The notes below the pieces were generated by a model. It saw only the letters and a list, made by a program, of their open reading frames with translations. It did no database searches and was not told the DNA's origin. The translations under genes were made by a program, and so were the position numbers. This document shows positions 1 through 4,867 of a DNA stretch of 6,495 bases, in pieces. Origin of the DNA: Coprococcus sp. (GTDB lineage Bacteria > Bacillota > Clostridia > Lachnospirales > Lachnospiraceae); assembly GCA_016297325.1 (NCBI GenBank), contig JAEDGW010000127.1, positions 1 through 6,495 on the forward strand, in the 5' to 3' direction. Every line of letters begins with the position of its first letter. Position 1 is the stretch's first letter.

Positions 1-151
1 CATATACACCAAACTCATGCTCTGCAGCAAGTGTAAGCTCACCCTCTACCTTCTTGAACTTGTCAGCTCCTGCGTGACAGATAGGACACTCTGCTGGAGC
101 CTGCTCTCCCTCATAGATATAACCACATACTGTACATACAAACTTTGCCAT
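1..151 (-). CDS. Rubredoxin-like N-terminus of a reverse-rubrerythrin-type protein (partial)
   Basis: Only the first 50 codons lie in the window; the gene runs off the left edge. The ATG at 151-149 is preceded by AAAAGGAG (168-161) with a 9-base gap, a convincing ribosome site. The protein shows a rubredoxin-type Fe(Cys)4 site: CxxC at residues 6-9 (CTVC, then GYIYEG) and CxxC at 22-25 (CPIC). A short linker follows, then LTLAAEHEFG at 39-48, which resembles the start of the ferritin-like diiron domain of reverse rubrerythrins (NADH peroxidases of clostridia). In that family the rubredoxin end passes electrons to a diiron centre that reduces H2O2 to water in the cytoplasm. A stand-alone rubredoxin would normally end soon after residue 50 and would lack the AAEH segment, so a fusion is favoured. 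The ferritin-like domain is outside the window, so the full identity is inferred. It has its own promoter upstream. Confidence 0.85.
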   Translation of the reverse strand, partial: MAKFVCTVCGYIYEGEQAPAECPICHAGADKFKKVEGELTLAAEHEFGVY

Positions 152-229
152 AATTAAATTCTCCTTTTCGTATTTTAATGATCCGGCTATCACATCAGCC
201 GTTTATTCTCTGACATCTATTATTCCCTT

Positions 230-249
230 GTTGATGTTTATTTATCAAC
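230..249. promoter_or_regulatory. Inverted repeat at the predicted transcription start (possible operator or 5' hairpin)
   Basis: A perfect 6-bp inverted repeat, GTTGAT-N8-ATCAAC, lies about nine bases downstream of the -10 box of the rubrerythrin-type promoter, covering roughly +1 to +21. That position suits a repressor operator or a hairpin at the 5' end of the mRNA. The half-sites TTGAT/ATCAA resemble FNR/CRP-family half-sites, but those need a 4-base spacer and this has 8, so that identity is not supported. It does not match the PerR box or the Rex box. The function is unproven. Confidence 0.35.
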
Positions 250-257
250 TATTATCT

Positions 258-285
258 ATTATACTTAAAAAATTTCATATGTCAA
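258..285 (-). promoter_or_regulatory. Sigma-A promoter of the rubrerythrin-type gene
   Basis: On the minus strand, TTGACA (285-280) and TATAAT (263-258) both match the consensus perfectly, separated by 16 bases. Transcription should start near 251, giving a leader of about 100 bases before the ATG at 151. The leader contains a small hairpin (CGGCT at 188-184 pairing with AGCCG at 201-197, 8-base loop) and the ribosome site at 168-161. Two consensus hexamers suggest a strong promoter. The spacer is one base shorter than the optimum. Confidence 0.8.
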
Positions 286-330
286 TACTTATTGGGAACA
301 ATTCTTGATAATTTTATTTTACGCATTGTT

Positions 331-368
331 GAACATGTATATTGCATTTGTACATTATGTATATGTTC
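331..368. repeat. Imperfect palindrome in the non-coding region
   Basis: A 12-base arm at 331-342 (GAACATGTATAT) is followed by 14 bases and then an arm at 357-368 (ATGTATATGTTC) that is complementary at 10 of 12 positions. The two exceptions become G-U pairs if the plus strand is transcribed, and T330/A369 adds another pair. It lies between the terminator of the EAL gene and the promoter of the rubrerythrin-type gene, about 45 bases upstream of that -35 box. No plus-strand gene is visible here, so it may be an upstream protein-binding site or chance in AT-rich DNA. The GAACAT/ATGTTC ends recall LexA half-sites but are 26 bases apart, too far for a LexA box. Confidence 0.3.
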
Positions 369-382
369 ATATTATTTCTGAT

Positions 383-461
383 AATATAAAAACTCCCGGA
401 CATTATCAGCTTAGATATCACGGTATATCCGAAATATCAGAGCCCTCTTTGTCCGGGAGTT
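383..461 (-). terminator. Intrinsic terminator with a long structured loop, downstream of the EAL gene
   Basis: A perfect 12-bp inverted repeat pairs 391-402 (AACTCCCGGACA) with 450-461 (TGTCCGGGAGTT). Read on the minus strand, the second arm is followed by a U-rich run (AGTTTTTATATTAT), as expected for rho-independent termination. It begins about 35 bases after the stop codon of the EAL gene. The 47-base interior is not unstructured: GATAT (414-418) pairs with ATATC (434-438) and CGG (421-423) with CCG (429-431), giving a nested hairpin. The plus strand has only a weak T-run after the stem, so the terminator works mainly for the minus strand. Confidence 0.75.
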
Positions 462-495
462 CTTAATATCTGTGTCCAATATCTATATTCTGTTA

Positions 496-2325
496 TCAGT
501 CCTGTCCGAGAACTATCTTCTTCAGAAGATATTCATATCCTGTTATCGGTATAGGTTTGCTGTAATAGTATCCCTGTATGTAATGGCAGCCCCACTCTCT
601 CAGATACTCCTTCTGCTCAAATGTCTCTACGCCCTCTGCAAGACTCTTGATACCCAGATGTCTCGCCATGGTCAGTATATCCTGTGTCATGAGCATATCT
701 TTGTTGTTTGGCTCACCAGTTGCTATGCCGTCAATAAAGCTCTTGTCAATCTTGATGATATCAAGCGGCATATCCTTAAGGAGTGCCATGCTGGAATATC
801 CGGTTCCGAAATCATCCATGGAGATCTTGAATCCGTTGTCTTTTAACTCATTCAACACTTTGATAAGATACTGCACATCTGCAAAATCCGCACTCTCAGT
901 TATCTCAAAATCTATCAATGAATGGTCTACCCCATACTCATCAACTATGTCACACAGGACGTATATGAGATCCGGTCTTGATATCTGATGTCTTGAAAGA
1001 TTACAGGATATCGGGAACAGTGGATAGCCGAGTTCCTTCCACTCCTTGAACTTCTTACACACTTTTCTGAGCACGTATCTGTCAATGATATCTATAGTTC
1101 CGTCGGATTCAAACTGAGGGACGAAATACTTAGGGGATAATATATCTCCGCCCTTGTAGAACCATCTTATAAGAGCCTCGGCTCCGGTAAGTTTGTCATT
1201 CTGAGGATTGTACTTCGGCTGGAGATATACCATGAGATCCTCGTTCTCTATGGCATCAGGCAGCTCCAGCTTGTACTGCTGTGCCATGACGTACTCTCTC
1301 TTCATCTCAGAAGTGTAAATCTTTATCTCATTCACATTCGTCTTGATACACTGAAGATGAGCCATCTGAGCCATATCCTCAATACGCATCGATGTATTTA
1401 TACGCTCAAATTCATCATACACAACAAGTCCGCAGCTATAATATATCTTGTACTTTCTGTTCGACGGAAGCTGTCCTATCTCCTCAAAGAAAGTGTACAG
1501 CTTATTGAGGACTTCATCATCAGGCATATATTTGATGATCATGGCAAATTCATCCCGCTCACACTTCGCCGAATAAAGGATCCAGTCTTTCTTCGTCATG
1601 GCATCACATATATATCTGAAGAGCTCCTTTGCGACATCACGTCCCATGACGTTGTTTATCAGACGGTAACTCTTTATGTCAAATCTTGCAAATATGAACT
1701 GGTCAAGTCCTATATATTCACACTGCTCCAGCTTAGTCTTAAGCCAGTTCCAGTTATAATGTCCTGTTGCAGGCTCCCTGTAGGCTATCTCATACAGATC
1801 TCTCTTGCTCATATTGTCAAGGGTAAGCATCTCCTCAGTCTTGGTCTTCTTGGACCATACCGGGATCTCCACACAAAGACTGTCTGCACTCTCCATATAG
1901 CATATATAAGGAAGCTTGTTGTTCGAAACTACATGCATCTTCTCCGTCTCTATATACAGTTTGGCGTATGAATATGCCGTGGTCATAAGTCTAGGTATAT
2001 CCTCTATAAGAGATATATCGAATCCTTTGATATCGATCACGTCAAATGCCGGAACTGTGATACTCACACATCCACTTGGAAGTTCTTCCATATCACTGTA
2101 TCCAATCTCTACGCCTCCGCACAGACGGGAATATCCTGCATCCGTCATCTTTTCAGGCACATAAAAAAGAGCTCTGTTTGCAAGAGGTCTGTATATGTTG
2201 CCAAATACTTTGTACCAGTCATATCCATTCTCCTCGCAGAACTCATCAAACCCATTCGCCTCATGGGATCTGAGTACATATATTTTTCTTTTTGGTTTAT
2301 ATGCCTTTGACCACTGATGTTCCAT
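496..2325 (-). CDS. GyrI-like sensor / degenerate GGDEF / EAL c-di-GMP phosphodiesterase
   Basis: This 609-residue cytoplasmic protein (numbered from the ATG at 2325) has no membrane segment. Residues about 10-158 resemble a GyrI/AraC-effector-binding fold: two similar halves, a VPAFDVIDIKGF strand-turn-strand stretch and a closing EIPVWSK, where the family has an 'eIyIPVkk'-type end. Residues about 175-339 are a GGDEF domain whose signature reads CERDEF (255-260), so both glycines are lost and no I-site is seen; cyclase activity is unlikely. Residues about 350-601 are an EAL domain with the expected catalytic and metal residues: E383-A-L with R387, N442, E474 (EITE), D504-D505 (DDFGTG), K525 (IKID), E564/E567 (AEGVE) and Q584. 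It should hydrolyse c-di-GMP to pGpG. A GTG at 2388 in the same frame would add 21 residues but has no ribosome site. The ATG has AGAGG 13 bases upstream, a loose fit, and the only promoter candidate overlaps the GTG extension. The gene is monocistronic. Confidence 0.9.
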   Translation of the reverse strand: MEHQWSKAYKPKRKIYVLRSHEANGFDEFCEENGYDWYKVFGNIYRPLANRALFYVPEKMTDAGYSRLCGGVEIGYSDMEELPSGCVSITVPAFDVIDIKGFDISLIEDIPRLMTTAYSYAKLYIETEKMHVVSNNKLPYICYMESADSLCVEIPVWSKKTKTEEMLTLDNMSKRDLYEIAYREPATGHYNWNWLKTKLEQCEYIGLDQFIFARFDIKSYRLINNVMGRDVAKELFRYICDAMTKKDWILYSAKCERDEFAMIIKYMPDDEVLNKLYTFFEEIGQLPSNRKYKIYYSCGLVVYDEFERINTSMRIEDMAQMAHLQCIKTNVNEIKIYTSEMKREYVMAQQYKLELPDAIENEDLMVYLQPKYNPQNDKLTGAEALIRWFYKGGDILSPKYFVPQFESDGTIDIIDRYVLRKVCKKFKEWKELGYPLFPISCNLSRHQISRPDLIYVLCDIVDEYGVDHSLIDFEITESADFADVQYLIKVLNELKDNGFKISMDDFGTGYSSMALLKDMPLDIIKIDKSFIDGIATGEPNNKDMLMTQDILTMARHLGIKSLAEGVETFEQKEYLREWGCHYIQGYYYSKPIPITGYEYLLKKIVLGQD

Positions 2326-2378
2326 AACTTTCTGATTACCTCTGTTCTGTCTTACGACCTTACTTACCTGTACTTCTG

Positions 2379-2408
2379 ATTCTAACACATTTATGACAAG
2401 CTATACAA
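2379..2408 (-). promoter_or_regulatory. Candidate promoter of the EAL gene
   Basis: On the minus strand, TTGTAT (2408-2403) and TAGAAT (2384-2379, one mismatch to TATAAT) are 18 bases apart. Transcription would start near 2372, downstream of the in-frame GTG at 2388. If this promoter is real, translation must begin at the ATG at 2325. The -35 match is weak and the upstream DNA is AT-rich, so this is only the best candidate I can find. Confidence 0.35.
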
Positions 2409-2415
2409 CATTTAT
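2387..2415. repeat. Two ACATTTAT boxes 21 bp apart, with a GACAA/TTGTC inverted repeat
   Basis: ACATTTAT occurs at 2387-2394 and again at 2408-2415, exactly two helical turns apart and flanking the candidate EAL-gene promoter. An inverted pair GACAA (2395-2399) and TTGTC (2415-2419) overlaps them. The arrangement could bind a regulator on one face of the helix, but short AT-rich repeats arise easily by chance. Confidence 0.2.
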
Positions 2416-2506
2416 TGTCCATCACATGACTAACATTTTTTATATTTTTCCATAAAATGGCAATATGACACCTGGAAAATAAATGGTTAAGTTTCGATTT
2501 TTTTCG

Positions 2507-2535
2507 TTGAATTTTTACCATATATTTGTTAGCAT
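2507..2535 (+). promoter_or_regulatory. Promoter of the transporter-TerD operon
   Basis: TTGAAT (2507-2512) and TAGCAT (2530-2535) are 17 bases apart, and the -10 box is preceded by TG at 2527-2528 with one base between, an extended -10 arrangement. Transcription would start near 2542, leaving a leader of about 35 bases with AGGAGG at 2563-2568, 8 bases before the ATG at 2577. The leader is too short for a riboswitch. The rest of the divergent region (2409-2506) is AT-rich, with only a small CCAT-AAA-ATGG palindrome at 2450-2460. Confidence 0.55.
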
Positions 2536-2576
2536 AGATAAGGTTTTTCAATTATAATTAATAGGAGGCAAAAACA

Positions 2577-4022
2577 ATGAAAAACAAATTATTTCTAGGC
2601 CTTGGTACAGTTATCTCCGTTCTTGGAATTTCCCGGATAAGTGCCCTGGCGGCGGAAAGTGGATCCGGAACCGAATCGCTCGGTGCGGAGCTTCCTCTGA
2701 CATGGTGCATTCCATTTGTCTGTATGCTTCTCTGCATAGCCGTTATGCCGCTTATAGCTGGCGAATGGTGGGAGAAACACAAGCAATGGGCTGTCGCGGG
2801 CTGGTCTCTTTTATTTTTAATACCTTTTGCCATATTCCACGGTTTTGGAACCATGGGCGAACAGCTGCTGGAAGTCATGATAGGTGACTATCTCACTTTC
2901 ATCGTACTGTTATTTGCACTGTTCTGTGTTGCCGGCAACATATCACTCGAAGGCGATCTGGTCGGAACACCAAAACTCAATGTTGTACTGCTCCTGATCG
3001 GAACACTTCTTTCAAGCTGGATCGGAACAACCGGTGCCAGTATGCTCATGATCAGGCCGATCATAAAGGCAAACAAATGGAGACGTAGAAAAGTACAGAT
3101 AATCGTATTCTTTATCTTCCTCGTTTCCAATATCGGTGGCTGTCTCACCCCTGTCGGTGATCCTCCACTTCTGATGGGATTCATGAATGGAGTTGACTTC
3201 TTCTGGAGTCTCAGACTTATAAAGGTCATGGCTGTGAATCTGGTTATCCTGCTCGCAGTATTCTTCTTCCTCGACATGAGAACTTACAAGAAGGATATCG
3301 CAGACGGACGTGAGAAGCCTGTAATTGACCCGGCAAACAAAAAACCTGTCAGACTCAAGGGTGCACACAACATCATATTCCTTGTCATGATAGTTGGTGC
3401 CGTTATACTTAGTGGCGTTCTTCCTATGAAGTTCCCAGCATTTGCAAAGGGAATCAACTTCTGTGAAGGTGTTACACTGTCATGGGCTGCGATCATCGAG
3501 ATCGTGATCATGCTTGCAGCAGCATGGCTGTCATTTAAGACTACAAATAAAAAGGTGCGTAAAGCCAACAACTTTACTTGGGATGCTATAGAAGAAGTGG
3601 CTATCCTGTTCATAGGTATATTCATAACTATGATCCCTGCCCTGCTCATACTTAAGGCCCGCGGATCTGAGCTTGGACTCACACATCCTGCACAGTTCTT
3701 CTGGATGACAGGACTTCTGTCAAGCTTCCTTGACAACACACCGACATACCTTGTCTTCTTCACAACTGCTGCTTCCAGCGGATTTACAGAGGGCATAAGC
3801 ACTGCAATGGGTATCGTTCCTCAGGTTATGCTGATGGCAATCTCATGTGGTGCAGTATTTATGGGTGCAAATACTTACATTGGAAATGCACCAAACTTCA
3901 TGGTACGATCAATTGCTGAGGAGAACGGTATCAAGATGCCATCATTTGTCGGATACCTTGCATGGTCTGTAGCAATCCTTGTACCAACATTCTTCATTGA
4001 TACACTTTTATTCTTCTTATAA
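2577..4022 (+). CDS. IT-superfamily membrane transporter (predicted Na+/H+ antiporter, CitMHS/NhaD-like)
   Basis: This 481-residue multi-pass inner-membrane protein starts at an ATG with AGGAGG 8 bases upstream. After a signal-like hydrophobic start (residues 5-25, ending ALA before AESGSG) come about eleven hydrophobic segments. Its motifs fit the ion-transporter superfamily: LPLTW at 39-43, EWWEKH at 63-68, GTPKLN at 130-135, SSWIGTTGASMLMIRP at 146-161, and NIGGCLTPVGDPPLLMGF at 185-202. In the second half come SSFLDNTPTY at 382-391 and GANTYIGNAPNFMV at 430-443. The two Gly/Pro/Asn-rich re-entrant-loop motifs, one per half, reflect the inverted-repeat fold of these carriers. Relatives are annotated as sodium:proton antiporters or 'putative citrate transport' (CitMHS_2). 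The substrate cannot be read from sequence: Na+/H+ exchange is the common annotation and organic-anion transport is the alternative. It is first in an operon with the TerD-like gene, 12 bases downstream. Length and motifs look intact. Confidence 0.85.
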   Translation: MKNKLFLGLGTVISVLGISRISALAAESGSGTESLGAELPLTWCIPFVCMLLCIAVMPLIAGEWWEKHKQWAVAGWSLLFLIPFAIFHGFGTMGEQLLEVMIGDYLTFIVLLFALFCVAGNISLEGDLVGTPKLNVVLLLIGTLLSSWIGTTGASMLMIRPIIKANKWRRRKVQIIVFFIFLVSNIGGCLTPVGDPPLLMGFMNGVDFFWSLRLIKVMAVNLVILLAVFFFLDMRTYKKDIADGREKPVIDPANKKPVRLKGAHNIIFLVMIVGAVILSGVLPMKFPAFAKGINFCEGVTLSWAAIIEIVIMLAAAWLSFKTTNKKVRKANNFTWDAIEEVAILFIGIFITMIPALLILKARGSELGLTHPAQFFWMTGLLSSFLDNTPTYLVFFTTAASSGFTEGISTAMGIVPQVMLMAISCGAVFMGANTYIGNAPNFMVRSIAEENGIKMPSFVGYLAWSVAILVPTFFIDTLLFFL

Positions 4023-4034
4023 GGAGGGGTTTTT

Positions 4035-4652
4035 ATGAACGAATATGTTGTAAAAGATGATAACAAACTTACGGTCGGCATTGGCTGGGACGCCAAGAAA
4101 GTCGACCTCAAGAAAAAGATAAAGATTGCTTTCGACAGCATCATGAGCGCCACATCAGAAGATACCTACGACCTCAATCTTGCTGCCATAGTTGAGCACA
4201 ACGACGGAACTGATCCGGAACTCGTATTCTGGGGTCACAAGTACAGCCGCAGTGATTCGGTGGTTTTAAAGGGTGACGACAGAACCGGACAGAAGGAAGG
4301 AATTGACGAGGAGATGCGAATCTATCTCGACCGGGGAGAGAACGTCGGAAGGATCATCCTCTTCCTCTACATCTACAACGGCAATCTCCACAAGCAGTGT
4401 CTTGCTGAGGTTGACAATGTATTTGCACTTATCAAGTGTAAGCATACCGAGAAGGTTTATGTCAGAGAGGATGCCATATTCAAAGCCTGCGAAGATGCAA
4501 AGCACAACAACTGCTACGTATTTGGAGAGGTTCTCCACAACGGTGATGAATGGGTTGTAAGGGAGAGATCACAGTTCCTGCCATATGATAAGTCAGAGGA
4601 TATATTTGAGTACTACACCTCAAGGCACTATGTTCCAGAAGAAAACAACTAA
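4035..4652 (+). CDS. TerD-like predicted Ca2+-binding stress protein
   Basis: This 205-residue soluble protein has no signal peptide. AAGGAGG (4021-4027), overlapping the stop codon of the transporter gene, sits 7 bases before the ATG, so the two genes are almost certainly co-transcribed and probably translationally coupled. TerD signatures appear in order: LTVGIGWD (residues 12-19), DLNLAAIV (46-53, where the family has DLDxxAxx), ELVFWGHKYS (62-71), SVVLKGDDRTG (75-85) with the acidic GIDEE after it (89-93), RIILFLYIYNG (106-116) and YVFGEVLHNGDEW (161-173). TerD proteins use the acidic residues of the DLD and GDNRTG regions to bind Ca2+ and act in tellurite, phage and envelope-stress phenotypes. 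Here one family Asp is Asn (N48), and residues 13-60 are more Lys-rich than usual, so it is a divergent member. The last 30 residues do not match the family core. No terA/B/C/Z neighbour is visible. Family membership is secure; the cellular role is not. Confidence 0.85.
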   Translation: MNEYVVKDDNKLTVGIGWDAKKVDLKKKIKIAFDSIMSATSEDTYDLNLAAIVEHNDGTDPELVFWGHKYSRSDSVVLKGDDRTGQKEGIDEEMRIYLDRGENVGRIILFLYIYNGNLHKQCLAEVDNVFALIKCKHTEKVYVREDAIFKACEDAKHNNCYVFGEVLHNGDEWVVRERSQFLPYDKSEDIFEYYTSRHYVPEENN

Positions 4653-4710
4653 GGTATCTTATATATAACCCAGTGGACGAGCAGTATCATGACTCCTGCT
4701 CCTAATATGA

Positions 4711-4804
4711 AAAACCGCCTGCCGGCGCGTATTGATTATATACATACATCTATTTTCAAGATATATTTATATTTTCCATACACTTGCCTTGCAGGCGTTT
4801 TTTT
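4711..4804. terminator. Bidirectional terminator between the convergent terD-like and DUF4173 genes
   Basis: CGCCTGC (4716-4722) is complementary to GCAGGCG (4791-4797), with AAAA (4711-4714) and a run of seven T (4798-4804) outside the arms. Reading rightward, the T7 run follows the stem, ending the operon that stops at 4652; reading leftward, GCAGGCGG is followed by TTTTT, ending the gene that stops at 4868. Each arm can also fold locally (GCCT-TGC-AGGC at 4786-4796, CGCC-TGCC-GGCG at 4716-4727), so the long 68-base loop need not form. Between 4653 and 4710 there is also a hairpin with GAGCAG (4679-4684) and CTGCTC (4696-4701) without a T-run. Confidence 0.7.
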
Positions 4805-4867
4805 ATCTGAACGGTTCGCCAAGTTCCATATTTGCAACACTTTTTATCTATTGAACCGCCCCATATA

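Noticed and set aside
251..270. A PerR box at the rubrerythrin-type promoter
   Set aside because: The AT-rich stretch around the -10 does not form the TTATAAT-N-ATTATAA inverted repeat; the right half-site mismatches at most positions.
472..846. A plus-strand open frame antisense to the EAL gene
   Set aside because: No ribosome site, no recognisable domain, and it lies wholly within the well-supported EAL coding frame on the other strand.
1357..1971. A 204-codon plus-strand open frame
   Set aside because: It is the antisense shadow of the GGDEF region, with no ribosome site and no family resemblance.
2450..2460. CCAT-AAA-ATGG palindrome in the divergent region
   Set aside because: Four-base arms in AT-rich DNA are expected by chance, and the site is not placed against either promoter in a telling way.
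2360..2551. A 63-codon minus-strand frame across the divergent promoter region
   Set aside because: It would begin with TTG and has no ribosome site. It covers the promoters and shows an amino-acid make-up typical of AT-rich non-coding DNA.
2389..2576. A c-di-GMP riboswitch near the EAL gene
   Set aside because: I looked for the GEMM-type conserved core on both strands and saw nothing like it; the leaders are also too short.
4812..4858. An inverted repeat CGGTTC / GAACCG downstream of the DUF4173 gene
   Set aside because: The stem is only 6 bp over a 35-base loop and has no T-run in the minus-strand direction, so it is not a convincing terminator.
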